Source: Centrapalus pauciflorus (lineage: Eukaryota > Streptophyta > Magnoliopsida > Asterales > Asteraceae). From it: a stretch of DNA of 64,000 nt. Position 1 is the stretch's first letter; each line of letters begins with the position of its first letter. A program made the translations under genes and the position numbers. Of the stretch, positions 47,033 through 58,228 are shown one piece after another. The stretch covers positions 486,006 to 550,005 of the forward strand of contig JAANYP010002319.1 of the NCBI GenBank assembly GCA_020465985.1, in the 5' to 3' direction. Under the pieces are notes generated by a model. It had not been told where the DNA came from, ran no database searches, and was given only the letters and a program-made list of their open reading frames with translations.

Positions 47033-47598
47033 TAGGGATGGCAAAAAAACCGAAACCGACGGGGAAAACCGAAAACCGATCTAAACGGGGCGGGTTTCCC
47101 CGAACCCGATTAAGTTAAACGGGGGACGGGACGGGTATGGTATTGCTAATACTCGTCCCGTATACCCGATTACATAACCCGTTTAAATCCCCGAATACCT
47201 CGATTACTTTTAATAGCAACATGTTATTTATATTGTATATATATTATATATAAAAGATGAATAATTTTATCTATTTTATATATTATACATAAAAATTATT
47301 ACGTATAATTTAAAAAATTTATTTATTTACATATAATTTAATGAAATAATGTTTTTTTAATTATCATTTGAGAGGTATCACAAATTTAATTTAATATTAG
47401 TATTGAAATTTTAACATACATGGACGTTTTAATCTTAAATTATGAACCATGTGATTAAATTTCATATCATTGATTTATAAATGGGTTACCCGATTCCCCG
47501 CGGGTTTCCCCGCGTACCCGATGGGGATCCCCGTTTAGTCCCCGCGGTTTTTTTAAACGGGGACGGTATTTACATTCCCCGCCCCGTTGTCATCCCTA
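47033..47598. mobile_element. hAT-type MITE in copia A pol
   Basis: 566 bp. Starts TAGGGATGGCAAAAAAACC and ends GTTGTCATCCCTA. Flanks are TCAACAAC and TCAACAAA, an 8-bp duplication with one change. Both ends carry GGGGC-rich words (CGGGTTTCCCCG, GGGGACGG). Pol coding resumes on the right in the same context (NKGVQITWDSLGNF). Confidence 0.8.
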
Positions 47599-49203
47599 TC
47601 AACAAAGGGGTACAAATAACATGGGACAGCCTAGGAAACTTTTGTATGTTTTCTAGCTTTGTGTCCCTGATGGAGTCAAAGAAAGTAGATGATGCACTTA
47701 AAGATGTCAATTGGATCACTGCCATGCAAGAAGAGCTCAATCAGTTTGAGAGAAACAAAGTATGGAAGCCGGTCCCTATTCCTAAAGGTAAAACTATCAT
47801 TGGCACCAAATGGGTTTTCGAAAACAAAATGGATGAGCAAGGTCATGTCATTAGAAATAAGCAAGACTGGTTGCTCAAGGCTATAGGCGAGAATAAGGCA
47901 TTGACTATGATGAAACATTTGCTCCAGTGGCCAGGTTAGAAGTAATTCGTTTGTTTCTAGCCTATGCTGCCCACAAGAGCATGAAGGTATTTCGAATGGA
48001 TGTCAATAGTGCATTTTTGAATGGTAAGTTGCAGGAAGAAGTATATGTCAAGCAGCCCCCAGGTTCTGAAAGTGAACAACATCCAGGTTTTGTCTATAAG
48101 TTGGACAAAGCTCTTTATGGTCTAAAACAAGTCCTTAAAGCCTGGTATGACACTCTTACTGATTTCCTTATGAGCAATGGCTATTCCAAAGGTAAAGTGG
48201 ATACCACATTGTTCATAAAGAAGGTGATGTCTGATATTATGCTTGTTTAAATTTATGTGGATGACATAATATTTGGTTTTACTAATGAACAGTTATGCAA
48301 AAAATTTTCACTGCTCATGAAATTCAAATATGAAATGAGCATGATGGGTGAACTTAATTTCGTTCTAGGATTACAGGTTAAACAAACCTCAAATGGAATT
48401 TTTATTAATCAAAGAAAGTATACTTTAAACCTTCTGAAAAATTTTAAATTTGATCAAAGTTCTCCCATCAAAACCCCAATGGCAACCAATGTAAAATTAG
48501 ATGTTGATGCCTGTGGCAAAGCTTTTTCAGTAACAGCTTACAGAGGCATGATTGGAAGCTTGCTATACCTAACTGCTAGTAGACCAGATATTATGTTTGC
48601 TACCTGTTTATGTGCTAGGTTTCAAGCTGATCCTAAGGAATCACATCTAGCTGCTGTAAAAAGAATCTTCAGATACCTAAAGAGTACACCAGGTTTGGGT
48701 CTTTGGTATCCCAAAGAATCCAGCCTTGAACTAACTGGATATTCAGATTCTGATTTTGCAGGCTGCAGGCTAGACAGGAAAAGCACAACAGGTGGATGTC
48801 AACTTCTTGGTGGTAAGTTGATTAGTTGGCGTAGCAAGAAGTAGAATTCAGTTTCTACTTCTACTACTGAAGCTGAGTACATTGCTGCTGGAAGCTGCTG
48901 TGGGCAGATCCTATGGATGCAGCATCAGCTTGAGGATTATGGACTCGTATATAGGAAAACTCCTATTCTGTGTGATAATACAAATGCCATAGATATCTCC
49001 AACAATCCAGTTTTTTCATTCCAGAACAAAGCATATTGAAGTCAGACATCATTTTATCAAAGATGATATCCAGAAAGGTAATGTGGAGGTAAGTTTTACT
49101 TCCACAGATGAACAGCTTGCAGACATTTTCACCAAGCCTCTTGATGAAAACAAGTTTAATTACCTTGTAAGCAAGCTGGGCATGTTAAATAAAAGTGACT
49201 AAG
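47599..49203 (+). pseudogene. copia A reverse transcriptase and RNase H
   Basis: Pieces: KWVFENKMDEQGHV (47481-47939 frame); RMDVNSAFLNGKLQEEVYVKQ and LYGLKQ (47927-48250); after a stop, YVDDIIFGFTNEQLCK and the RNase H blocks LTGYSDSDFAGC and DRKSTTGGC (48257-48844); then STSTTEAEYIAAGSCC after another TAG. The catalytic YVDD and RNase H acidic residues are visible, but frames are interrupted at least three times. Confidence 0.85.
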
Positions 49204-49584
49204 TGTCATTGATGTTTTAAAGATCACTTGTTCAAACTTGTCCAAATTTCACAGAACATCTTGCCAGTTTCTAAAAAACTAGGACATCTTGGACATATAA
49301 CAGGCTTGACAAAATATGTTTTAGTCTCAAACCTGTTCTGCTGTACAAACTTCCAACCTGCTCACTCTCTCTATCTGTCATACAAGGCATTGTCTTGTAA
49401 CCTGATCAGCTATTGAACAGGCTTCACAATGAAACCTGCTCACTCTCTCTCTATCTGTCATTACATTAGTTGTAATTTTCCTTATTACATTAGTTGTAAT
49501 CTACCTTAGTACATCAGTTGTACTTTTGTAAGAACATGTGTTGTTTGTAATCAATATCAGTGTATATATAAACTGATCTTTTAC
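49204..49584. other. copia A 3' untranslated region, left of element B
   Basis: No gene. Short repeats CACTCTCTCTCTATCTGTCA and TTACATTAGTTGTAATYTDCC occur two or three times each. The matching right side resumes at 60356. Confidence 0.6.
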
Positions 49585-50251
49585 TGTTGGAAAATAGTTT
49601 AAGTATATTCAAGCTGTTAGTTAAACTTCTCAGACTGTTAGTAGTTTGTAAATGTAAATACAAAGTTCATGTTGCTAGTTGATGAAACTCGAGCTGCTAG
49701 TGTAAAAGTTCAAGCTGCCAGAGCAAAACAACTCAAGCTGCTCTGCTCATGCTGTCAAGGGATTCAAGCTGCTCAACAGTTTCAGAAACAGAAAGTGCTG
49801 ATTTTCAGGAAACGATATCTATGTGAAGATTCCAGCATATCTACTATCAGAGAAGTCATTATTCGTCAAGGAAACATATCAAGAAGCAATATAAATACAT
49901 AGAATAGGTCTTTCTATTGTACAGGAGTATTCGGCATATTTAGAGTCTGTAATTGCTTTGTTGATTAAGTTTTCATAAGCCTCTAAGGTTGTAAAACCCT
50001 AAGAACGGTCTGTGTTCTTCGTCTAATCAAACATATTAGAGGTGATTGTAATCATTGAATTCAGCAATACAAACAGTCTTGATTACTTCTTGTGTGTTTA
50101 TTCATTATTGATTCTGAAAGTTTTTGTTAAAATAATTAAGTGTTGTTCCGCAAACTTCTTGATTAAACTTTGATTCAAAGCAAGATTATTGATTTATACT
50201 CTGATAAATTCAAATTAGTTAGTCTTGGTAATTCATATTTAGATCCTGACA
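49585..50251 (+). repeat. 5' LTR of copia element B
   Basis: Starts TGTTGGAAAATAG and ends AGATCCTGACA. It is rich in CAAGCTGCT, CTGCTAGT and CTGTTAG words between about 49608 and 49780. Confidence 0.93.
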
Positions 50252-50253
50252 AG

Positions 50254-50265
50254 TGGTATCAGAGC
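50254..50265 (+). promoter_or_regulatory. primer-binding site of copia element B
   Basis: TGGTATCAGAGC two bases after the LTR; initiator-Met tRNA type. Confidence 0.9.
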
Positions 50266-50367
50266 CAGGTTTGTCAAACCAGATTGTTCAAATCAGGTTT
50301 TTCAAACCAGGTTACTCTTTGTTTTTCAAAGTCAAAAACTTTCTTTTAAATTTTTAATTGTTTTGCA

Positions 50368-52995
50368 ATGGAATTTGAAAACAGCAGCAGTGGATCTGGG
50401 CAAGGACTCAAAGTGCCTATGCTCAAGCCCACTGAGTTTGAGATGTGGAAACTCAGGATTCAACAGCATATTCAATTCATTGATTATGCCATATGGGAAG
50501 CTGTTGAATTTCCTCCTGTAGTTGATCCAGAACTTGATGAAGAGGGAAAACCAGTCAAAACTCCTCCAAAAACTGAACTTGAAAGGAAGGCTAGAATGAA
50601 TGAAGTAAAAGCACTTACATTGTTACAAATAGCCATTCCTAATGCTTATCAACATCAGTTCAAAAAGTTTTATACTGCTCATTCTCTTTGGAATGCCTTA
50701 GAGAAGAGGTTTGCTGGTAATGCCAGTACCAAGAGAAACCAAAAGGACCTCTTGAAACAGCAGTATGAAAACTTTTCTTGTGGCAAGAATGAAAACCTTA
50801 CTCAAACTTTTGACAGGTTCAACAAACTGATAAGTGAACTGGAAAGTGCAAAGGTCAATCTGGATCAAGATGAAGTCAACAGAAAGTTTCTCAGATCTCT
50901 TGGAGAAGAATGGACAGTCTATGCTGCACAATGGAGAACAAAAGACACTCTTGATGAGATAGAATTGGATGATCTATATAACAGTTTAAGAGTGATTGAG
51001 ACTGAGATTGATGCTAAAAAGAAATCCTTTTCTTATAATCACAATACTGCTCTTCTGTCTTCTGAAAAATCTAATAACTGTGATTCTTTTTCAGGTGGTG
51101 ATGACAATTCTACTGAAACTCACTATGAGGCTTTTGTTGCCAATGATGGATTATTTGCTCTAAATGTTGAAGACTTGGAACAAATTCATCCAGATGATCT
51201 TGAAGAGATGGATCTAACGTGGCAACATGCAATGCTGACTATGAGGGCCAAAAGATTTCTGAAAAGAACTGGAAGGACCAACTTTCAAGCCAAGACAGAA
51301 GGCAAACCATCCTTTGATAAATCAAAAGTGGAATGCTATAAATGCCATAAGCTTGGTCACTTTGCCAGAGAATGTAGATCTCAAGGTCAACAGCCATCAA
51401 AGACTTCACAGCCCATTCAAATATCATCATCAACAGCACTTGTCTCTCAAGAAGACAATGTGTTTGACTGGAGTGATCAGACAGAGGAAGAATTTCAAAA
51501 TCAAGCTCTAATGGCAGAAACATCAAATGTCTCCTACACTGAACTACCCACTGAGGTAAATTCTAAACTCTGCTCTCAATCATGCAAAAATATGGTTAAA
51601 AAGTACAGAGATCATAATGAGAGCATGTGCAAAACTTTAGCTAAGATGGAAGAAAGGAGATATGAATACATGCAAGCCATAGAAGATTTGGAAAAACAGA
51701 TCAATGATTATAAGGATAATGAGATTCAAATGGGGTATGATAGAACCTATCATGAGTGGGAGAAAAAGGAGCTAAATAAGAAAATAGAATCTCTGAATAA
51801 AAAGGTAGAAGAGACTGAACAAAAGGTGTTTGAGGCTAATAAGAAACTAGAATCTGTTAACATAGATCTAGGAAACTTCAAGTTAGCAAATCAAAAGCTG
51901 GAACACCTAATGGAAGTCCAATTTAAAGATAGAGCGAAATCTCAGGTCTATCCCAAAGAAGGAATAGGATACAGAGCTACTCCACCTCCATACAATAACA
52001 AGTACATTCATCCAATGAGTGAGGTTGCTGATAGACTTGTCAATGAACCACTAGATGAGTCTATGACTATTGTAGATCCTATTTTTGATAACAGTCCTGA
52101 ATTAAAGGAAGATAAGAGTCAAAATAGAGACTGTGACACAATGAGTGCACCCATAGAGGTCCAAGCCCCCAGTAAGAAAGGAAAAGAGAAGATGAGTGTA
52201 TGCAATGCTACTCCACAAGTTTCTGTACATTCTAACTGTAACACTGCATCTTCATCAAAAGGAAATAAAAGGGGTAAAATTGCTTCTGTCTGCACATGCC
52301 AAAAGCATAGTGTTCAAAAGTTTCCTAAACAACAGCAGGTAAGAGGAAATCAGAGAAACAAGAATCAGAAATTGGCAGAAAAGTCTGGTTCTCTAATTCA
52401 AACTGTCAAAAGATGTTTTCACTGTGGAAGGAAGAATCACTTAGCCAAAGATTGTTTTTACAAACCAGCTGTTGCAAAACAGACTGTGTCTCACACAAAA
52501 TCAAATCTTATTCAGGCAAAACACTCAAAAGTGAAACCTTCCACAGCAGTTCCAAAGAAAACAGTTGATCACAGATTTTACAAAGTTAATAAAAAACAGT
52601 CCACACATCAAAAACAAGTTTTGGCAAAGCCTAAATCAAGTTTTAAACAAATATGGTGTGTCAAGGACAAATCTGATGCTCAAACTGCTAATGCAAAAGA
52701 TCAGACTGTTAAGACAAAATCTGATGCTGTTAGTGCAAAAACTGAAACTGTTAGCACTACAAACACAGCTCAAACTGCTGAGCATCAATCTGGAGCTGCT
52801 AGTGAACCATCTGAGACTGTTAGAAGAAAAGATGATCAAAATAGTTGGATACCTCATATAATCACCAAATACTCTCCAAAGACTCCATCAGTAGATCTCA
52901 CTAAATATAAGAAGTCAAAAACAGTATTTAGTTATGTCAATGTACAAGGCCAACCCAAAACCAATTTGGTTTGGGTTTACTCCACTACTAACTAA
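50368..52995 (+). CDS. copia B gag with two zinc knuckles
   Basis: 875 codons, uninterrupted from an ATG 117 nt after the LTR. The N-terminal part is a copia gag domain (KPTEFEMWKLRIQQHIQ, LKQQYENFSCGKNENLTQTF). CCHC knuckle 1 (CYKCHKLGHFAREC) is at about residues 323-336 and knuckle 2 (CFHCGRKNHLAKDC) at about 683-696. A likely coiled coil lies between residues 410 and 525. The length is typical of the extended gag of Sireviruses, longer than in most copia elements. The C-terminal third is Lys- and Ser-rich with repeated TVKTKSDAV/SAKTETVSTT-like units. It overlaps the pol frame by 62 nt. Gag would form the particle; it looks functional. Confidence 0.92.
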   Translation: MEFENSSSGSGQGLKVPMLKPTEFEMWKLRIQQHIQFIDYAIWEAVEFPPVVDPELDEEGKPVKTPPKTELERKARMNEVKALTLLQIAIPNAYQHQFKKFYTAHSLWNALEKRFAGNASTKRNQKDLLKQQYENFSCGKNENLTQTFDRFNKLISELESAKVNLDQDEVNRKFLRSLGEEWTVYAAQWRTKDTLDEIELDDLYNSLRVIETEIDAKKKSFSYNHNTALLSSEKSNNCDSFSGGDDNSTETHYEAFVANDGLFALNVEDLEQIHPDDLEEMDLTWQHAMLTMRAKRFLKRTGRTNFQAKTEGKPSFDKSKVECYKCHKLGHFARECRSQGQQPSKTSQPIQISSSTALVSQEDNVFDWSDQTEEEFQNQALMAETSNVSYTELPTEVNSKLCSQSCKNMVKKYRDHNESMCKTLAKMEERRYEYMQAIEDLEKQINDYKDNEIQMGYDRTYHEWEKKELNKKIESLNKKVEETEQKVFEANKKLESVNIDLGNFKLANQKLEHLMEVQFKDRAKSQVYPKEGIGYRATPPPYNNKYIHPMSEVADRLVNEPLDESMTIVDPIFDNSPELKEDKSQNRDCDTMSAPIEVQAPSKKGKEKMSVCNATPQVSVHSNCNTASSSKGNKRGKIASVCTCQKHSVQKFPKQQQVRGNQRNKNQKLAEKSGSLIQTVKRCFHCGRKNHLAKDCFYKPAVAKQTVSHTKSNLIQAKHSKVKPSTAVPKKTVDHRFYKVNKKQSTHQKQVLAKPKSSFKQIWCVKDKSDAQTANAKDQTVKTKSDAVSAKTETVSTTNTAQTAEHQSGAASEPSETVRRKDDQNSWIPHIITKYSPKTPSVDLTKYKKSKTVFSYVNVQGQPKTNLVWVYSTTN

Positions 52996-55900
52996 GCTGT
53001 TATTTGTGCAGGGCAACCACAGGTCTCCTCATAGAACAAGATGGCATCTGGATAGTGGATGCTCTAGGCACATGACAAGCAACTCTGAATGCTTGTCAAA
53101 TTTCAAAGGTTTTGATGGAGGTTTTGTTGCATTTGGAGGCAACTCAAAAGGAGGTAAGGTTACAGGTAAAGGTACTGTTAATGCAGGCAACATGACATTC
53201 CATGATGTTTTGTATGTTGAACAGCTTAAGTACAATTTATTAAGTGTCTCTCAAATCTGTGACAAACAAAACATTGTTCTGTTCACAGATTCTGAGTGCA
53301 TTGTTCTTTCAAAAGATTTCAAAGTTCCTGAAAACCTTGTTTTACTAAGAACACCAAGAAAGGACAATGTTTACTGTCTGGACACAGATCTCTTATCTAA
53401 ATCAAATACTTTAAGCTGTTTAATATCCAAAGCATCATCAAATGAGTCTGCTCTTTGGCATAGAAGGATGTGTCACATGAACTTCAAGTCCATGAATGCT
53501 TTAGTTAAAAAGAATCTGGTAAGAGGCTTACCACAAAAGGAGTTCATTTGTGATGATCATTGTGTAGCATGCCTTAAAGGTAAGCAACACAAAACTTCTC
53601 ATAAGACCAAAGATGTAAATTCAATCTCATCTGTCCTTCAGTTGGTACATATGGATCTATTTGGTCCAACATCTGTTTTGAGTTTGAATAAAAGGGCATA
53701 CTGTTTAGTCATTGTTGATGATTTCACCAGATTTACTTGGGTTTACTTTCTTAGGTCCAAAGATGAAACTGCTGAGCTAGTTAAGTCTTTTATCCTTAAG
53801 ATAGAAAACCAATCAAATTCCAAAGTTAAGGTGATAAGATCAGACAATGGAACTGAATTTAAAAACCACATTCTAAACAGTTTCTGTGAGTCCAAAGGCA
53901 TTGCTAGACAATACAGTGCACCAAGAACCCCACAACAAAACGGTGTAGCTGAAAGAAAGAACAGAACATTAATTGAGGCTGCTAGAACAATGTTAGCTGA
54001 TTCAAATCTGCCAATGACTTTCTGGGCAGAAGCTGTTAATACAGCCTGTTATGTTCTAAATAGGGTTCAAGTTGTTCAATCAAAAGGGAAAACTCCCTAT
54101 GAGTTATTCCATAACAGAAGTCCCCTAATTGATTTCTTCAAGCCTTTTGGATGCCCATGTACTATTCTTCACACTAAAACTCACTTAGGAAAGTTTGAAA
54201 GTAAAGCTGAAGAAGGATTCTTTGTAGGATACTCAACTCAAAGCAAAGCCTATAGAGTATACAACAGTGTGTCTAAAACAATTGAAGAAAGTGCCAATGT
54301 TGAATTTAATGAAAATACTGCTAATATCAAAGGCACTGGTCCTGATTGGTTGTTTGATTTAGATTCACTAACACATTCTCTGAGCTTTGTTGAGTATACT
54401 GCAGAAGCTGATGCATACAGGGTTGAAGCTGCTAACACAAATTCTCATGCTGTCAATACATCTTCTCAAGCTGTTGGCACAAAATTTCAGACTGCTGCAG
54501 ATTCAACAAGTTGGGATGATTACACCACTCTACCACTTCTGTCATGTGATCCTCCAGGAGTCCTGAATGCCCAACATAATGCACATCTAGATACTGAACT
54601 GCCACTCCCAAGTCCTGAGAGAACAGCTCCAACACAAAGGGACACAGTCCCAGATTCCAGACAGGTTGTTCCTGAAGCTGATCCTTTTACTAGTTCTGAT
54701 GGAGATGATACAAATCTTGGAACTTCTTTTCAAACAGAGAGAGAGCCCACACTAAGGGTTCACAAGTATCACCCTCTCAATCAAATACTGGGTGATCCAA
54801 GCACTCCTGTTCAAACAAGGAAAATGGTTCACAATGAGACTGCTGCTGCTGAACAAGCAGTCCCTGAATTCAGTCTAGCTGCTTTTGAACATGCCTGTTT
54901 CATGTCTCAACTAGAACCCAAAAAGGCATCAGAAGCATTAAAAGATTCATTTTGGATTGAAGCTATGCAAGAAGAGCTTTTACAGTTCAAAATTCAGAAT
55001 GTATGGACTCTGGTGGATCTTCCTAAAGGTAAGAGAGCAATTGGTACAAGATGGGTGTTCAGAAACAAGAAGGATGAGAGAGGGATAGTCATCAAGAACA
55101 AAGCAAGACTAGTAGCACAAGGGTACACTCAAGAAGAAGGCATTGATTATGATGATGTATTTGCTCCACTAGCAAGAATTGAAGCCATCAGACTATTTCT
55201 AGCCTATGCAAGCTTCAAAGGATTTAAAGTGTATCAAATGGATGTCAAGTCTGCTTTCCTGTATGGGACAATTGAAGAGGAAGTATATGTATGTCAACCT
55301 CCTGGTTTTGAAGATTACAAGTATCCAGACAGGGTGTACAAGCTTGACAAGGCTCTCTATGGTCTTCACCAAGCCCCCAGAGCATGGTATGACACTCTGT
55401 CATCATATCTTCTACAAGTTGGATTCAAGAGAGGCACTTTGGACAAAACACTCTTCACTAAGTCTATCAAAGATGAGATTCTGCTTGTCCAAATCTATGT
55501 TGATGACATCATCTTTGGTTCAACCAATGATGATCTGTGCAAAGAGTTTGAGGCCCTAATGCACAAAAAGTTTCAAATGAGTTCAATGGGGGAACTCACG
55601 TTCTTTCTAGGGCTGCAGGTTAAAAAGAAGCCTACTGGTCTTTTCATAAGTCAATCAAAGTATGTGAAAGACATACTGGAAAAGTTTGGCTAGCAAGACA
55701 CAAAGATTGCAAGCACTCCAATGGATCCTCATAAACAGCTCCATACAGACAAAGATGGCATAGATGTGGACATTCATCTTTACAGATCTCTTATAGGATC
55801 TCTCATGTATCTAACATCTTCCAGACCTGATATTATGTTTGCTGTCTGTGTGTGTGCTAGATTTCAATGCTCTCCAAAGGATTCTCACTTGGTTGCTGTT

Positions 55901-56440
55901 AAGAGAATCTTTAGATATCTTAAAGGCCAACCACATTTAGGCCTATGGTATCCTAAAGACTCTCCTTTTGAACTAACTGCTTATTCTGACAGTGACTACG
56001 GTGGATGCAACATTGACAGGAAATCCACAACTGGTGGATGTCAATACTTAGGAGCAAGACTGGTCTCCTGGCAATGCAAAAAGCAAACAACTGTCTCCAC
56101 ATCATCCACTGAAGCAGAATACGTAGCAGCTGCAAGCTGCTGCTCCTAGGTAATGTGGATTCAAAATCAACTAAGAGACTATGGTATGAATTTCTTATCC
56201 ACTCCTATTTATATTGACAATTCAAGTGCAATCAGCATTGTGCAAAACCCAGTGAAATTCCCAAAAACCAAGCATATAGAAATCAGATTTCACTTCATCA
56301 GAGACTGTAATGAAAAGAAGTTAATCCAAGTTACCAAAATACATACAGATGATCAGTTAGCTGATCTATTTACAAAACCTTTTGATGTGGGAAGGTTCAC
56401 TTTCCTAGTATCAAATATTGGTATGGTAAACATGGATTAA
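52934..56440 (+). pseudogene. copia B pol with two in-frame TAG codons
   Basis: One frame runs to 56440, broken by TAG at 55691-55693 and 56147-56149. Domains in order: protease (WHLDSGCSRHM, about residue 37), integrase zinc region (HRRMCHMNFKS, CVACLKGKQHK), integrase core (VHMDLFGP, IRSDNGTEFKN, PQQNGVAERKNRTLIE), RT (KARLVAQGYTQEEGIDY, YQMDVKSAFLYG, YVDDIIFGS), RNase H (YSDSDYGGCNIDRKSTTGG, STSSTEAEYVAAASCC). Protease, integrase and RT all lie before the first TAG; RNase H is lost without read-through. Pol is +1 relative to gag, so translation needs a shift or an indel has occurred. Confidence 0.92.
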
Positions 56441-56782
56441 TTGTTTTTCATTACTATCTACACAGTATGCTTATTTGAGGGGGAGACACTGTTTCATTGA
56501 AAAGTTGCAAAATTTTAAACTAACAGCATGAGAATTTTCTCATGCTGCTAGTTCATTTTCTCGGACTGCTAGTTATTTTCACTTGATCTGTCAAAGTGTG
56601 CAGGGTATTTGGGTAATTTTTCAAATGTGTGCGCGGGACCCAACTTTTTCGAAACCTTTAAAGGTCCCGATTTCGTTCAGTTGTAACTACCAGTTACAAA
56701 TTCTTCTTCCACGGCCTCTTGCTTTCTCTCTGAACGAATCACACATTCTTCTTTCAAACCCTAAACCATCGTTTCTTCATCA
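56441..56782. promoter_or_regulatory. pol to extra-ORF spacer with an internal polypurine tract
   Basis: TTGAGGGGGAGACA at about 56473-56487 resembles the PPT at the 3' LTR. Extra PPT-like tracts inside the element are reported for Sireviruses. CTCATGCTGCTAGTTC and GGACTGCTAGTT words also occur. A spacer transcript leader for the extra ORF is possible. Confidence 0.5.
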
Positions 56783-58219
56783 ATGGAGTTTGTAAAAGAG
56801 CATAACTGCCTCCCATACACCCTAAAACACTCTGAACTTCAACCGTTTCATGCAATGATGGATTTCCTCAGGCACTCCCATATCCACTATGCCCTGACCA
56901 TAAACCCTACTATATACATCTCCCATATTGAACAGTTTTGGAATCATGCATCTGTTCAAACCATCAATGGAGTGCCTACTCTCATATCCAAGATTGATGG
57001 AACTGTCATCAATATCACTGAGGAATCCATCAGACATCACTTGCATCTTCAAGATGCCTCAGGTATGACCGACCTATCCCTTCAAGCTTTACATTTTGGT
57101 CTTCAAAATATTGGTTATAGGGGTCCTGCTGATTCTTTTACTTTTCTTAAGGCACATTTTTCTCCTAAATGGAAATACCTTGTGCACATTATTCAGCAAT
57201 GTTTAAGCCCCAAAAGAACTGGTTGGTCTGAGTTTTCTTCAAATATTGCCACTGCTTTAGTGTGCTTTTCTACTGGCCAACAGTTCAATTTTTCAAACAT
57301 GATCTTTCAAGGAATGTTAAGGCATCATTCCATAAAGAATGGGAAATTTTTGATGTATCCTAGGTTTTTGGCAGAAATCATTGCACACACCTGCACAACT
57401 CCACATTTACATAAACGGATACATGTTTCCCATAGGCACTCATTGTCTTCAATCAAAAGGCTGATAAAGCCAAGTGCCAATTTTGTCATTGTAGATGTTC
57501 CATTGCCCTCTGCAATGATGAACATCATTCCAAGAAACAGAGGAGAGGGTCCTGAGCAGACACAGCCCAACATTCCTGCTTCACCCCCAGGACCCCAACC
57601 CACTCCTCATGATACACAAATTCCTTCTGATCTTTCTGTACAGCCAAGACGCCCTCTAAAATTCTTATATAAAAGGAAAAGGGGACCAGGAGCTCCTTCC
57701 TCCTCCTCCCATCAACAAGAGCTATATATCCCTGTGCAGAAGGATACTTCTGCACAGAATATCCAAAGGGAACCACTTGAGGAAACTCTCATCCTCTCTC
57801 AGGAGGTGAACATCTCTTCAGAGATGATTCATGTGAGTTCTGTGGCTGGCACTACTGATGTCTCTGCACAAGAGGCACAGGACAGGGCCAACATAGTTAA
57901 GACCACGCTCACGGCAACAGCAAGTGTGCAAACACAAACTGGAAGTCCCCAGAACCAAGAAAAGAGGGGCCCAGAAGTTTCTACCTCTGGTCTTAATGTC
58001 AGTGATAGATCACAAGCACCCCAGGTGTTTTCTAATCATGAGACAAGTCTGCAACTCTTGCTTTTAACGGATCCCAAGCTGAAACCTGTTGTAGCCATGT
58101 TGGAATATCAAATGTCCATCATTGCTGCACAGGGGGCTCAAATCTTTGAACTTAAACAGGCAGAGGCTGCTCAGAATAAGCGAATGGATTATCTTCACAA
58201 AGGGTTCACCCTCTGTTGA
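56783..58219 (+). CDS. copia B extra ORF, N-terminal part, function unknown
   Basis: 478 codons after pol. The first 220 residues form a compact domain: ALTINPTIYISHIEQFWNHA, GTVINITEESIRHHLHLQDA, APLKWK-like AHFSPKWKYLVHIIQQCL, GWSEFSSNIATALVCFSTGQ and GKFLMYPRFLAEII. From memory, this resembles ORFs that often accompany LTR elements in Asteraceae and were sometimes given misleading names by automatic annotation. No signal peptide or transmembrane segment is evident, so an envelope role has no support. The rest is low-complexity, Pro/Ser/Gln-rich. A TGA ends it, yet the next frame continues in phase. Confidence 0.7.
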   Translation: MEFVKEHNCLPYTLKHSELQPFHAMMDFLRHSHIHYALTINPTIYISHIEQFWNHASVQTINGVPTLISKIDGTVINITEESIRHHLHLQDASGMTDLSLQALHFGLQNIGYRGPADSFTFLKAHFSPKWKYLVHIIQQCLSPKRTGWSEFSSNIATALVCFSTGQQFNFSNMIFQGMLRHHSIKNGKFLMYPRFLAEIIAHTCTTPHLHKRIHVSHRHSLSSIKRLIKPSANFVIVDVPLPSAMMNIIPRNRGEGPEQTQPNIPASPPGPQPTPHDTQIPSDLSVQPRRPLKFLYKRKRGPGAPSSSSHQQELYIPVQKDTSAQNIQREPLEETLILSQEVNISSEMIHVSSVAGTTDVSAQEAQDRANIVKTTLTATASVQTQTGSPQNQEKRGPEVSTSGLNVSDRSQAPQVFSNHETSLQLLLLTDPKLKPVVAMLEYQMSIIAAQGAQIFELKQAEAAQNKRMDYLHKGFTLC

Positions 58220-58228
58220 AATAAAATT

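Noticed and set aside
49669..49902. 77-codon frame in the copia B LTRs, repeated at 59768-60001
   Set aside because: It lies wholly within both LTRs, has no family signature and is likely chance.
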